Part shown: positions 22,248 to 34,135 of the stretch, piece after piece
Numbering within the stretch: the first letter of the stretch is position 1
Layout of the letters: the number at the start of each line of letters is the position of its first letter
From: Pyrus communis
Taxonomy: Eukaryota > Streptophyta > Magnoliopsida > Rosales > Rosaceae
Assembly: GCF_963583255.1 (NCBI RefSeq)
Contig: NC_084819.1
Location: forward strand, 6,160,501 to 6,224,500
Reading direction: 5' to 3'
DNA: 64,000 bases
The notes under the pieces: generated by a model
The model's input: the letters and a program-made list of their open reading frames with translations, nothing else
Databases searched by the model: none
Told to the model about the DNA's origin: nothing
Program-made: the position numbers and the translations under genes

Positions 22248-22811
22248 GGGTTGTTTTATTGACACCCCACATTTTTATGAAAACACCCCACATCCAAAAT
22301 ATTTCTCAAAAATTCCTACTTTGTCCCTCATTTTTTCTGAAGAGACCGCCCACCCCATAAAGAAGTTAACGGCAAACAAGCCCCAATAAGACAGCCACCT
22401 ATCTCCTAATGCCTCCATCGTTGACATCGGTACAACCGGCAACTCCCATGCCGTTGGTAACAACACATCACCTCAACTCATCCAATTGGATAACCCTTTA
22501 GCACCATCACCTCCGTTGCGAAAGTTGTGGGTCAACACCATTCAACCCGTCTCCGGCGTGAAAGTCTGTCGTCCAATGCCCTAACTCGCCCACCCCGTCA
22601 GAGAGAGAGAGGGGGTATGGTGTTGGTTTTTTGGCCCAGATTTTCTACGATGGTTGACTGCCGACATGTTGAATAGGGGGTGTGGATTTTTTATTTTTTT
22701 TTTCCCATCTCAATTTAGTTCAAATAGGGGTAAGTAAAAGAGGAAGTTCATGCAAGAAAATGAAAATGTGAGATGCATTCATAAGATTGTGGGATGTTAG
22801 TAAAACTACCC
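22248..22811. mobile_element. Non-autonomous TIR element with 8-bp target duplication
   Basis: 564 bp. The left end GGGTTGTTTTATTGACACCC, CACATTTTTATGAA and the right end TTCATAAGATTGTGGGATGT, TAGTAAAACTACCC are inverted repeats. A perfect direct repeat TATTTAAT flanks it (22240-22247, 22812-22819). The interior is GC-richer (CACCTCCGTTGCG, CCCGTCTCCGGCG) without a usable ORF. Duplication size suggests hAT. Confidence 0.72.
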
Positions 22812-23082
22812 TATTTAATTTGCCCTTAAGTAGCCTCTATTTGGTTGAGGCCAGGTCATCAAACCTAAATTGTTTGAATCTTGCTTCCCCAACATGTAAT
22901 TTATCTATTCCTATATTGAGAAGCCTTGAGCCTAAATTGCTTTAAACATCCCTATAAATAATATCTTAGAAAAGGAATATTTTACTGTCATATTTTTTTT
23001 TTCCCAAAAATATTACTCTCATTATTTGTAATAGATATAATATATTTAGGATAAGATTTTTTTTTACAAGCAATATATTTTA

Positions 23083-23182
23083 TTTTTTGAACAAACGATC
23101 GCCTTCAATGAGAATCGAATACCTCTCACTTGCAAGTGAAGAAGATACCATTAGATCATAGTATTAAGTAGCAAGTGATATT
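23083..23182 (-). mobile_element. SINE family B fragment
   Basis: Minus strand: TTAATACTATGATCTAATGG, ATCTTCTTCACTTGCAAGTG, GAGAGGTATTCGATTCTC. It shares the 5' half of 20040-20216 and 52034-52205. The 3' part breaks off after AACGATCG. Confidence 0.55.
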
Positions 23183-23611
23183 TGAGGTAGATAATTATTT
23201 ATCGACCCACTTATTATTGTAAAATCTTTATGATAAATATCAACTTTTTTTAATATTACGTACCTTTGAGTGATAAGAAAAATAAATGTGTTAGATTAAA
23301 AATAAAAAATTTAACAGTTACAGAAATAAAATCTAACGGCTAAAACATCACTACATTTAGTACTACAGAAAAACGAGAGCCGATACATAAATGTAAAGTG
23401 GGTATAAAAATCTAACAACATTAATTAAAAATAAAAAACCACCGGGGAATGGGGGAATCGGGGGATGATGATGCCGTTTGTCACCGTGAGAATAGGGGCA
23501 AGGGAAGTAAATTTGACAAAAGTTGGCGGTCAAAGATAGAAGGCGCCCTCCATCGCATCGTATTTTTGCACGAAGCTCACGAAGTCTGCATTTCTGCAAC
23601 TCACTGCCCCC

Positions 23612-23619
23612 TATAAATA
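23612..23619 (+). promoter_or_regulatory. TATA box of the HMGS gene
   Basis: TATAAATA lies 137 bp upstream of the ATG and is followed by a CT-rich leader (23665-23697, CTCTCTCTCT runs), a common layout of plant 5' untranslated regions. No other box is supported. Confidence 0.6.
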
Positions 23620-23755
23620 TACAGCGAAGCCTCCCATTTGTACAGCACCTCCAAACCTCCACACATCTCTCTCTCTCTCTCCTCTTTCTCTCTCTAAACT
23701 CAGCTCGACGAGGGATTTTGATTCGTCGGAGTGACTCGGACGAACGCCGGAGAAA

Positions 23756-26700
23756 ATGGCCAAGAACGTCGGAATTCTCGCCGTCGACATCTACTTCCCC
23801 CCTACCTGTATTCAGCAGGTGACGATCCCTCACTCTCAAACTGCTTTCGTTTTTTTTTTTCTTTTAAAATTTTAATGTTCGTTTCACATTCACAACGATT
23901 CCTCGTCGTGCCTGTAATTTTTTTTATTTTTGTAATTTTATTTTCGTTGCTTGAATAAGTGAGGAAATGGAAATTAATAATCATTTTAGTTTTTTGTTCG
24001 ATATTTTCTTAAATCAGAGAAAAAAATGAAGAAAAAAAAGAAGCAGAAAGCAACTCAGTTAATTGAGTAGTTGATTTTTTTCTTGAATATTTTTTGCATT
24101 AACGTGTGAAGAAATGTTCTTAGACATTTTGATCTGGAACTGGATTAAAAATTATTATTATATATATCGATTTATTAGAACTTAAGTATATGTTGATTTA
24201 AATGTAATTTGAGCTTTGTTTTTTTTGTTCAGAATTTTGATTTTACAGGCAGTGACTATAAATTTGAAGGGTCCAATTGGAAAGATGACAACTTTGTAGA
24301 TTAGCTGATCATAATTTACAAAAAAAAATCTTAGGAAATAATATAAAAAGTTTTAAGTGAAAGGAGTTTTTGATTGAATTTCCAGAATAAAATGAACATC
24401 TAATGTTTTCTTAATTGCAATCGCGCACACGAAGAGCGGTAGGGTGTTTGAAGCAACATTACTCCTAGCAACAAATCCGGGCATTTTATCTCGATATTTG
24501 CATCATGATGTCCTGTTAGCCATACCAAACTAGTTAAGATTTCCGTCAACTAATGAAAGTTTTCGTTCTTTATGCAAAATAGGAAGCCTTGGAGGCTCAT
24601 GATGGTGCCAGCAAGGGGAAGTACACTATCGGACTTGGACAAGATTGCATGGCGTTTTGTTCAGAGGTGGAAGATGTCATCTCAATGAGGTACTAGTTAG
24701 TTCTACATTCAATCCTCAATGTTTTTGTAGCCTAATACATTGTATTAAGCCGCTCCTTGCCATTGCATTTAGTATTAAACACAGGGTTTAAGAGCACGTG
24801 ATTCGAAAACTGTCTGAAACAGTCGAAATCTGATGATTTAAAACGAAAAATTGCATTGATAATGCAACCTTCTAGTCCAGTTTGGACATGATCATAATTG
24901 TTGGGAAAAAAAGACCAGGTCACATAGTATAATTTCATCTTCTTGATCACATTTCTTTTCTGATGTGCATGTTAGTCTTAAAATTATTTATGGTTTTTAC
25001 CGTATCTTTACGGCTTTACCTTGTAATATTTGTGTTATATATGTATTATTTCACTTTACGGATAATCTTGTGGAGACTCTATAGTCATTAACTTTGAATT
25101 TTGAATTTTCAGTTTGACAGTGGTTACCTCCCTTCTTGAGAAATATGGGATTGATCCAAAACAAATTGGTCGCCTGGAAGTAGGCAGTGAGACTGTGATC
25201 GACAAAAGCAAATCTATTAAGACCTTCCTGATGACAATTTTTGAGGTATTTTTTTTTTCCCCTGTTAGAAGATGTATGCTCTTTCTTTACCCCGTTTAAT
25301 ATGATGTTTCTTTGGTATCCTATTTTATGAGCTAATGTTGATAGATAATTTTTTCTGACACTTTCTTCTCATTATCAAATATCCAGAAGCACGGTAACAC
25401 TGACATTGAAGGTGTCGACTCAACTAATGCTTGCTATGGAGGAACTGCAGCTTTATTCAACTGTGTCAATTGGGTGGAGAGTAGCTCATGGGATGGGCGC
25501 TATGGGCTTGTCGTGTGCACTGACAGTGCGGTATGACCGTTTACTTTATCGTATGTTAATGTTGATAATAGTCTAACACATATTTCCATTTACATTACCT
25601 CTATGTCTCTACTTTTACTCTATTTATCTTATGGGAGAATTTCTATTTCAGGTCTATGCAGAGGGACCAGCACGACCAACTGGTGGAGCAGCTGCCATTG
25701 CCATGCTGATTGGACCTGATGCTCCTGTTGCTTTTGAGAGCAAAATTAGGGGAAGTCATATGGCTCACGTATATGATTTTTACAAGCCCGACCTTGCCAG
25801 TGAATATCCGGTAATTCTTCTTACCATTTTTGACATATATGTGTTTGGGACGGTAGGAATCATATGTTCTTATTTTCTTTGTTTCCAAATTGAGTTTGGA
25901 CTATTTATATTTTTAACTTTGAGTGATACGTTTCTAGGCCTTTTTATCCTAATTTATCATTCCTGTGAAATGTTTGTAGGTTGTTGACGGAAAGCTTTCT
26001 CAGACTTGTTATCTGAAGGCTCTTGATTCTTGCTACAAGGAATTATGTAAAAAGTGAGTTCTTGTAAAAATACTGAAGTCATTTGACTTTGTTGTATTGT
26101 TTTCGCTATTATTTGTTCCTATGTAAATGCCTAATTGTTTTCTTTCTTTCTATAGGTATGAGAAATTGGAAGGTAAACAATTTTCTATCGCTGATGCTGA
26201 GTACTTCGTATTTCATTCTCCCTATAACAAGGTATATATTCTTAGAACTTGTGATCTTGCAATTGATCTTTCTTTCTGGTTTACAATTGAGATTTTGAAT
26301 GTTTTTCTTTTCCTTTTAAAATAATTTGTGCTTTGATTTGTTGCAGCTTGTACAAAAAAGCTTTGCTCGTTTGGTGTTCAATGACGCCGTAAGGAATGCA
26401 AGGTACTTGTTTTTCCTCAATCCCGTCTAAGAATCATAATGCTCCGGACATTTATTCTTAATGTATGTTTACGTGGTGATTTATTTTCTCTCTTTCCATA
26501 CGTAGCTCCATCGATGAGGCGGGTAAAGAAAAGCTGGCTCCATTTGCTGACCTTCCTGGTGATGATAGCTACAATAGCCGGGATCTTGAAAAGGTACTGT
26601 TAAAACCCTTGAAAATTCCTATTATACTTGCAACTTTCTCGGTTCCTTTGATTGTGAGCATAGTCTTTAATTATATCTGCTGATCATTGTACACGATTTA

Positions 26701-27667
26701 TTTAACTACAGGCATCCCAGCAAGTCGCTAAGCCCCTATACGACGCTAAGGTTGTACCAACAACTTTGGTACCAAAGCAAGTTGGAAACATGTACACTGC
26801 ATCTCTTTATGCGGCATTTGTATCCCTCCTCCACAACAAGCACAGCTCCTTGGTAAATCCCATAAATTTCTTATCCAAAAGGCTCGACTTCTCCTCTGTA
26901 CATTTTGGCCTAATAAGTTTTGTTTGATAACAGGATGGCAAGCGGGTGATACTGTTCTCTTATGGAAGTGGCTCAACTGCAACCATGTTCTCATTGCGTC
27001 TCAATGCTGGTCAACAGCCCTTTAGCTTGGAGAACATCGCAGCTGTGATGAATGTTGGAGAGAAGTTGAAGGCAAGACATGAGGTACTAGTTTTTTCCCT
27101 CCTTTTTCTGTAAGCATAGTCGTACCATTCAGATACGAACAAACTTTATTTTTCTCAAGTAATGCTTGCGTCTTTGAGGAATAATCTTGATTACAATGTG
27201 ATTCCAATAAATCATACTGCTCATTACTTTGTTTTTGAAACTGCCATGTTAAAATCCTTGGCAACACGAAAGCCATCTTCCTCTGCCCGGAACGTTGTCA
27301 TGCACGATGATGCATTTAACACCACGTTTAATTGAGTGCTATTGAAAATTAGAACCATGTGCTGTCCAACGGGAATTCGGTTGAGTTATCACGCTTGATA
27401 AATTAGAAAAGCACCTCGGTAAGGAATTCATTTATTGAACAACGTGTGTTTTTGATGCAGTTCCCTCCCGGGAAGTTTGTTGAAGTGATGAAGATCATGG
27501 AGCACAGGTATGGAGGCAAAGACTTTGTGACCAACCAGGACATTAGCCTTCTACTTCCAGGCACATACTATCTTACCGAAGTCGACTCTAAGTACCGTAG
27601 ATTCTATGCCAAGAAGGATGCGGCCGCCATCTCCAATGCCAACGGTGTGGTTGCCAACGGTCACTGA
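23756..27667 (+). CDS. HMGS: Hydroxymethylglutaryl-CoA synthase (12 exons, 465 aa)
   Basis: Condenses acetyl-CoA with acetoacetyl-CoA to HMG-CoA, the cytosolic mevalonate-pathway step before HMG-CoA reductase. Exons: 23756-23818, 24583-24689, 25113-25245, 25387-25530, 25652-25810, 25980-26053, 26156-26231, 26347-26402, 26506-26593, 26712-26852, 26934-27083, 27461-27667. All junctions are GT-AG and in frame. The protein starts [20 protein letters not shown]. Catalytic residues are present: Glu79 (LEVGSET), Cys117 (TNACYGG, acyl-enzyme) and His247 (FHSPYN). Ser359 (SYGSGS) is the position where mutation raised activity in Brassica HMGS1. The length matches plant HMGS (about 460-465 aa). There is no transit peptide. 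Its neighbours are unrelated. A TATA box and CT-rich leader precede it, and AATAAA follows at 27850. It appears intact and functional. Confidence 0.96.
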
Positions 27668-27849
27668 TGGACGTAATTCAAGCCGGTCACACGGTTAAGT
27701 TGAGATTATGATGCTAGATGTCAGTTGTAACTCGTAAAACAGAACATGCTGGCCTCCGTAAGTTTGTATGTTAAAAGCAAATAGTTTGATCGGCAGCTAA
27801 GTATTGTCAGGTTAAAAAATTGTTTTTGTTTCTTCTTATTTTTCTTTTT

Positions 27850-27855
27850 AATAAA
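27850..27855 (+). terminator. Probable polyadenylation signal of the HMGS gene
   Basis: AATAAA 183 bp after the stop codon, following T-rich sequence. The cleavage site is not determinable here. Confidence 0.5.
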
Positions 27856-28021
27856 ATTGTTGAATGATAATGATGGTCCACGATTGGTGAAAAGGAAGAT
27901 CACAAGCCCATGATCACAAGCCCATGTTTCGTAGCTTGTTTTTCTACTTGTACTTGCAAAAGCATTCTTGAAAAAGTACACACGAAATAATTGCTGCATT
28001 CTTTTTTTTTTATGAAGAACC

Positions 28022-28226
28022 CGGATCTCGACGGATCCTCTTTGTGAGAATTCGTGAATCATATCCGTTCATTATATATTATCTGGTCATAAATTATTTT
28101 AAATATTTTTAATTAAAATTAAATACAAATAATATCTAATAAAAACTGATCATATGATGTACGATGTACAGATGCGATTTACGGATTCCTAGAATCTTCA
28201 CCAAAAGAATCCCGAGAGGATCCTGT
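28022..28226. mobile_element. MITE, GAGGATCC family, copy C
   Basis: Left GGATCCTCTTTGTGAGAATT and ATCCGTTCATTATATATTAT; centre TAAATTATTTTAAATATTTT; right ATGATGTACGATGTACAG, GATTCCTAGAATCTTCACC and GAGAGGATCCT. It begins ~355 bp downstream of the HMGS stop codon. Confidence 0.68.
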
Positions 28227-28466
28227 TGGTTTTTCTCATTCTCTGTGCTCATATTTCCTTGTCCTAGTTTGGTATGCCGTATTAGACTACGGATAGGAAT
28301 AATAGTGCGAGAGAGGTGTTTGGCTCATTTTGGATTAAATTAGCCGCCAATTAAATATCCCGGGCTCACTTATTTAGTATGGCTCACACTTGCTAAAGAA
28401 TACCCTTCAAAAGCTTAAGGGGATAGTTTAGCGGGTTCAAAAGTTAAGGATAATTTAAACGCGTTT

Positions 28467-28817
28467 TGTTGAGATTCTTGAAAATGAGTCCCACATTATT
28501 GGTAGGAGAGACATTGCATGAGTTTATAAGAGGTTGAGCTATTCCCCATATTACCAATTGGTTTTATAGTGGAATCTCAACTTTCTTCATGGTATTAAAC
28601 CAGGTTGTCCCATGAGCTTATAAAATTAGTACATGTGCTTCACGTCACCCAAGTTGTGTTGTTCACGTGTTAGACTTGAAAATTCGCCACACGGGAGGGG
28701 GCGTGTTGAGAATAAGTCTCACATTGATGGGAGGAGGGACTTTACATAAGCTTATAAGAGGTTTGACTACTCACTATATTATCAATTGGTTTTAGAGGAA
28801 AACCTCAACTTTCTTCA
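28467..28817 (+). mobile_element. Compact TRIM retrotransposon (351 bp, complete)
   Basis: Two short LTRs, 28467-28589 (123 bp) and 28704-28817 (114 bp), both begin TGTTGAGA and end CTCAACTTTCTTCA. Immediately after the first is TGGTATTAAACCAGG (28590-28604), a slightly mutated tRNA-Met primer-binding site. Just before the second is a purine tract GGGAGGGGGCG. Interior 114 bp, no ORF. Flanks CGTTT and CGTTC (28462-28466, 28818-28822) match at 4 of 5 bases. Layout and size are those of a terminal-repeat retrotransposon in miniature, distinct from Cassandra because it lacks a 5S domain. Confidence 0.82.
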
Positions 28818-29639
28818 CGTTCTATCTTCACTCTCAAACGAATCTGCACCTTCTCTGTTTTCTCTTCCTATTCATCACGAACTTCATCTGATGTTCTTTG
28901 TTCTTCTTCCTCCTCATGTATTCCATCTCTGGTTTTATACTTCGTTCTTCTTACTCCTCTTCCTCCATTCTCTCTCTGCTTGCCTCTCTGTTCTCTCTCT
29001 TATGCAATTAGTTGATTCGTCTTTTTTCTAGCAAATTGATTTCTTTTCTTCATCATTTTGTATCTTCAATTTAATAAGTAGTATTGTTTGGGTGGGTGAA
29101 TCAATGTGAATTTTGGGAGATTGAAGAAATGAGGAAGTGAGTTCGTATGGGAGGGTGGGATTTGATGCATGGGAAGATGATGAAGAAAGGAAGACACGAT
29201 TGGGAGAGATACTTGGGTTTCTTTCCTTTTTTTGTATGTTTTTTTTTTCATAAATTTTATCAGTGTAATGACGTTTAGTTTAGTTTCGTTTAGGTGGTTT
29301 TTTTTTTTTTTTTTTGTTCTTTCTTTTCTTTGGTTTTCTCCATTTTTTCCATATAACATCAATTATTTTGTGAAAATTTGTACAATATTATTGTAGTCCG
29401 ATGTATTTTTCAATGGATAGATTAATCCTACATAGTATTAAATGCCATATTGATTTAGTTAGTATTATCCGATGATTATTTTTCTCCTATCCAACTGAAA
29501 TAGTAAGTAAAGTTCAAGCTGTCAAACGAGGCTTTATGTTCAAATTCTCCTTTGGTTTATTCGGTTCAAATGTTGGAGGAGAAAAGGAGTTAGCAGATAT
29601 CATTTCCTAAGTGTACTAATTTTAAAAATAAAAAAATTA
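28818..29639. other. Intergenic, pyrimidine-rich then AT-rich
   Basis: C/T-rich stretch 28840-29000 and T-runs at 29240-29320. No gene recognised. Confidence 0.4.
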
Positions 29640-29757
29640 TTATTATTAAGAGGAAGGAGAGAATTCGAAATTATTATAACAATTAAGAGGAGAGGACAGA
29701 GTTTCGAACTCGAGACGCATGGATAGAAACTTAATACCCCATCCACTAAGATATTTG
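29640..29757 (-). mobile_element. tRNA-derived SINE (family C)
   Basis: Minus strand: AAATATCTTAGTGGATGGGG (box-A-like TAGTGGATGGGG), then TCTATCCATGCGTCTCGAGT, then box-B-like GAGTTCGAAACTC. The same order occurs at 55708-55800 on the plus strand. The spacing of the two boxes suits a Pol III internal promoter. Partial 3' end. Confidence 0.6.
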
Positions 29758-31032
29758 ATCACATGCAAGCTAAGTGTACTATTTCACTATGCTCAACATA
29801 TGTGTGGCTTATAAGGAAGACAAACTTGGTTACACCGACTGCATCTTTCTACAAGTTTCATACATCCGTTGTACGTTTCTGATACATCACATGACAGGTG
29901 TATGAAACCGGAGTAGGAGAGTTTTTCTATTGTCTAATATGATGAGGGCAGTCAAAGCCGTCGCACTGTGGTCAATGATTAGGGGCCAAAAAATTATAAA
30001 ATGCACTTTGATGCTAATTGTCCACCATAACCCAATTAGGGGTTGGTAATATAGGAATCAGCCAAGAATATTCTCTGGAATTTGGATAATAATTTACCTA
30101 GATATTTGATTTTGGACATTTTGTTTATCTCCCTTCTCAAGAGATTTTGTAATTTTGAGATACTAATAATCGAAAGAAAATCACTTACAACAACGTATAC
30201 CGTTTCTTTTTCTTCTGTTTTTATATGAGATATTCAAATGTGAAAAGAAATTGAGATTAAAAATGATATACAACTGGTGACATGAAAGTCCTCGTAATGA
30301 GGTTTGGTGGTTATAGTTATGAGGGGAGCTCATAAACTTGACCCTTTGCCGGCAAGTCAACATAGTCACTCAAACAGATTTGTGTAACAGAAACTACATA
30401 ATCCAACCCCTCTTTTGGCTTCATCTCATTTGACCACACGTAATCGCCAAAGAATTGGTCTAACAAACATACTATTATTCTATCACCTAAATCAACAAAG
30501 AACTAAATTAGAATACCCTCCAATCTACATGCTCTTCTCGGTCACTTAAATCGGAGTGACGTTACACTTATCAATCATTTTTTGATTTAATAATATTTCT
30601 CTTTGTGTTGTTAAATACTCTGATTTGGATTTTTTTCTTCTTCATTGATAGAGAGTAGTTACAGCATCTGACACGTAATGTGAGTCGTTAGTTAATCGTA
30701 ACATGATACGGTACCACAATTGAAAAGTATCTTTTTTTTCCGACATTGGTAAGTAAATTTTACCATTAATGGTCACGCTAATACGTTGGGTTTGGCTAAA
30801 AAGGAAAATTTGAAAAAGGTAGGAAGGCCTTTAGGATTTTGGTAGGGGCGATGGACCACATCGTGCGAGCAGTAGTAGATAGGCGATGCCAAATTGCCAA
30901 GTGCCAACCAACACCGGTGAAAAATCCATTCAAATGCAGAAAAGCAATTTTCCAGACCTTTCCGAACGACTCCACCTCAGCCTTTCCAATTCGTTCTGTG
31001 CCGCCCCACTGGAGCACCTTTTATTAGAATAG
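29758..31032. other. Intergenic, no gene recognised
   Basis: A GC-richer segment at 30830-31025 (overlapping short ORFs on both strands) matches nothing I recognise. No domain or splice context supports a gene. Confidence 0.4.
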
Positions 31033-31203
31033 GTTAACGTTAGGAAGATTAAATTTACCGATTAAATTTTATAAATTAAATTATACGTAAGTTTATGATT
31101 GATTTGTTATTTAAATGTTGATAACTGTGCTTATTTATATTCGTAACATATCATTTAATTTGTAAATTTAGTCTTCAAATTTAATCTTCATTGCATTACC
31201 AAT
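31033..31203. mobile_element. MITE-like element (copy 2 of the 5503-5661 family)
   Basis: AACGTTAGGAAGATTAAATT at the left is complementary to AATTTAGTCTTCAAATTTAA and TAATCTTC at the right. The core ATTTAAATGTTGATAACTGT, GCTTATTTATATTCG corresponds to 5503-5661. Confidence 0.55.
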
Positions 31204-31315
31204 TGGAATAACAACTTATATACAACGGTAATGCTCAGATCTAATAATATATTATTACCGTTCCGATCTAATAATAGATTATTATGTAGAAAAAAAATTT
31301 CATATGACAATGGGA

Positions 31316-31536
31316 TGAGGATCCTTTTAGGATTCTCTATGTGAGGATTCTAGAGATCTTCACATACTATCCGTTCATTATACATCGTACATCGTAAGGT
31401 CATTTTTCATTAGGTATTGTTTATATTTAATTTTAAATAAAAAATATAAAATAATTTACGACTGCACGATGCACGAACGATAAATAGGATGTGAGTGATC
31501 TTAAAATCCTTACAAAAAGAAGTCTGATGAGATCCA
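31316..31536. mobile_element. MITE, GAGGATCC family, copy D
   Basis: Left GAGGATCCTTTTAGGATTCT, CTATGTGAGGATTC, ATCCGTTCATTATACATCGT; right ACTGCACGATGCACGAACG, GTGATCTTAAAATCCTTACA, GATGAGATCC. The largest of the four copies, ~520 bp upstream of the TCP start codon. Confidence 0.66.
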
Positions 31537-32054
31537 AATCCGTGACGGTATATTAATGAACAATAAACACTATATGATAGTGGAGAAATTTTTTATTGTG
31601 ACTGGAACACGGAGGTACACCATGTGTTTTTATGCAAGTTATCAAAATTTTTATTTTTTTAAGTTATTAACTTTTTAACACACGTCACATTATTAGTATA
31701 ATGATACATAATGTACGATTTCATTTTCTAATCCCACTGAAAAATCTCGCATCGTCTTTGTGAAATTTGCAGATATAAAAAATAAAAAATAGTGGGGCAG
31801 TGATGCGTGTGGGGTGGGGGGCCTCCATTCTTTTGATTTCTTCTCTTTCCGTTATATTTCTATATTTTACAGTTCGATCCCATTCTTCCTTCTTCGCGTG
31901 TTTGGATATTGGATAATATAGAACGGGAGAAAAAGAAACTGATCAAAACCCTTATCATTTTCTCGCAGTTTCTCGGCAACCAAACACTCCAATTCTCTCT
32001 CAAAGTTTCCTTCGATACAAATATTTTCCGTTTCTTCTGATTCAGTTTGCAAGA

Positions 32055-33197
32055 ATGACGTCGTATTTGGAGGATCAGGACGACGACGGAGGTGCCTCTG
32101 ATCTCAGCACCAGCACCGGAGACCCGGGAGACAACGACCATACCAACGGAGAGGGTGTCGTTTCGATGCAACCCAACTACGAAGAAACGACGGAGTTCCA
32201 TTCACTGAAGGAGGAGCCCATTGACTCCGACCCACAACAACCGCCGCAGGGTCACCCCATCGGAATGCTCCCGGACACGATGCAAATGCCCATGCCCATG
32301 TCCGTACAGCTACCCGTCTCTGCCCCGACCCGACGATCCTCCACCAAGGACCGCCATACGAAAGTTGAGGGCCGCGGCCGGCGGATCAGAATACCCGCTA
32401 CCTGCGCTGCCAGGATCTTCCAGCTGACACGGGAACTCGGCCACAAGTCCGATGGAGAAACCGTCCGTTGGCTGCTCGAACACGCCGAGCAAGCCATCAT
32501 TGAAGCCACAGGCACCGGGACCGTTCCCGCCATCGCCGTCTCCGTCGGCGGGACACTCAAGATACCCACCACCTCATCCACGTCGGTCGAGGATAACTCC
32601 TCGCCAACCTCCGCAGCCAAGAAGCGAAAACGCCCCTCCAATTCCGAATTCATGGACGTGAGAAAGGACGCCGTGTCGCAGTCGTCGGGCCTTGCTCCGG
32701 TAAGTCCCACCGCTCCACAAGGTCTTGTTCCGGTGTGGGCAGTGGGCGGCGCCGGGTTGATCGTTCCGGCAAATGCGTTCTGGATGGGCCCGGTGGGGTC
32801 GGGGGCGGGACCTTCTGGTCCACAACCGCAGATATGGGCCCTATCTCCGACGATGACGCCGGTTTTTAACATGGTGGGAGGAGCCCGGCCCATATCGAGT
32901 TTCGTGGTGAACAGCGGAGGAGGAGCAGGAGGAGTGGAGGTTCGGGCTCCGTCTCCAGCGCTGTCGAACTCGGCGGCGAGTACGAGCACGGTGGGAGCGA
33001 GGGCAGCGAAGAGGTCGTCAACGACAATGGCGCCGCCGAGCGTGAGCTCCTCGAGCAACAACAGTAACGGCAGCGGAAGCGGCGCGACGACCAAGACTCA
33101 GATGCTGAGGGATTTTTCTCTGGAAATTTACGATAAGCAGGAGTTGAAGTTCATGGATCAACCTGTTGGACCGGCACATCAACAACAGACCCAGTGA
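32055..33197 (+). CDS. Class I TCP transcription factor (TCP9/TCP19 type), intronless, 380 aa
   Basis: Plant-specific basic helix-loop-helix-like DNA-binding protein of the nucleus. Class I TCPs bind GGNCCCAC-type sites and regulate cell proliferation and leaf development. Residues ~95-150 form the TCP domain: basic region [20 protein letters not shown], then helix-loop-helix [20 protein letters not shown]. The shortened basic region marks class I. Next comes [10 protein letters not shown] and a lysine-rich KKRKR. The tail [20 protein letters not shown] is characteristic of TCP9/TCP19-like members. The N-terminus is acidic, the C-terminal half Gly/Ser/Pro-rich. The first ATG of the long frame is used; upstream is AT-rich leader. 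Length fits TCP19-like proteins. Exact orthology among TCP9/TCP19 is not decided. Confidence 0.93.
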   Translation: MTSYLEDQDDDGGASDLSTSTGDPGDNDHTNGEGVVSMQPNYEETTEFHSLKEEPIDSDPQQPPQGHPIGMLPDTMQMPMPMSVQLPVSAPTRRSSTKDRHTKVEGRGRRIRIPATCAARIFQLTRELGHKSDGETVRWLLEHAEQAIIEATGTGTVPAIAVSVGGTLKIPTTSSTSVEDNSSPTSAAKKRKRPSNSEFMDVRKDAVSQSSGLAPVSPTAPQGLVPVWAVGGAGLIVPANAFWMGPVGSGAGPSGPQPQIWALSPTMTPVFNMVGGARPISSFVVNSGGGAGGVEVRAPSPALSNSAASTSTVGARAAKRSSTTMAPPSVSSSSNNSNGSGSGATTKTQMLRDFSLEIYDKQELKFMDQPVGPAHQQQTQ

Positions 33198-34135
33198 AAT
33201 TGAACCGAAACCGGTTCACGTCCGATTGAGTGATTTAGTTAGTTTTTGTTCCGAAAATTCAGATGTGAATGATTTGTGTTTTTATTTTGTGGTTTAATTT
33301 CGATTTAGCGATATTATTTTCTCAAACAAATTTTAAAAAATGCATGCAAAAATAATTGTCGACGCAAATTAATGCCGCGATGGGTTGGAGTTAAGGAGTT
33401 GCAGAGGCGGAGGTGGGACTAACTCTCTGTGTTTTTGCCTTTTGGACAACCATTTTTTTGCGGGACGACCGTACGCACATGTGCTAAAATTTCATTTTAG
33501 TTTTCTATTATTTTCATTGAAAAAACCGATATCGATAATAATATTCAATATATATGTAGATATTTTTACAAATTTACATATCGATGTTTTCAACACTACT
33601 GGTATTTTAAACAATGGTTACGTTGCATTGTTATCGCTGTTGGGATGTGTGAAACACGCTCCTTGTGAGGGCGTTGATAATGAAGGAGCATCAACGAGAG
33701 AGATGTGATCCCCGTGGATGGTGGGCCATCGTTGAAGTTGTCAAACATCAATGGTTGGGCGAGGAGGTCGCGTGCGCCGAGGGATGTGGTGGGGGTGTGG
33801 TTGGCGGGGTCCATTCGTTACACTTGGAGGATTATATGTTTACTGGGCCCACATTTGCACTCTTCCAAGTTGGGTTGGTTGCTCCGATCGAGATGGGGAG
33901 GGCACACAGATTGGGGTCCACTCGCCTTCACCTCCTTTCGTCAACCACATTTGTATGGGGCCCTTCCGTCCTACTATGGACGGCTCATATGTCTGGTGGC
34001 CCATCTCTAATATTTTATTTGTTTTGATATCTTCTGATTGATGAATGATTATGAACCGTTGATCTACAAATCCATGTTCACTATATAGTCATGATCGATG
34101 AGTGATTGTAAATGCTGCTTACATCAACAATTTAG
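33198..34135. other. Intergenic downstream of the TCP gene
   Basis: Contains the TCP 3' untranslated region. A GC-richer stretch 33640-34010 has overlapping ORFs in several frames (GTGGTGGGCCATCG, GGGGCCCTTCCG) and no recognisable domain; it is probably an old repeat. Confidence 0.4.

Noticed and set aside
21900..22262. 120-aa ORF with poly-Phe/Cys
   Set aside because: Produced by T-runs; no domain.
30796..31027. Pair of opposite ORFs of 73 and 62 aa in GC-richer DNA
   Set aside because: Could be a degraded gene fragment, but no recognisable motif in either frame.
32252..33094. 280-aa ORF antisense to the TCP gene
   Set aside because: Shadow of a GC-rich intronless gene on the opposite strand; the sense frame has a complete TCP domain.
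33596..34041. Several overlapping ORFs downstream of TCP
   Set aside because: All frames are open because of local GC content; no domain, likely repeat.
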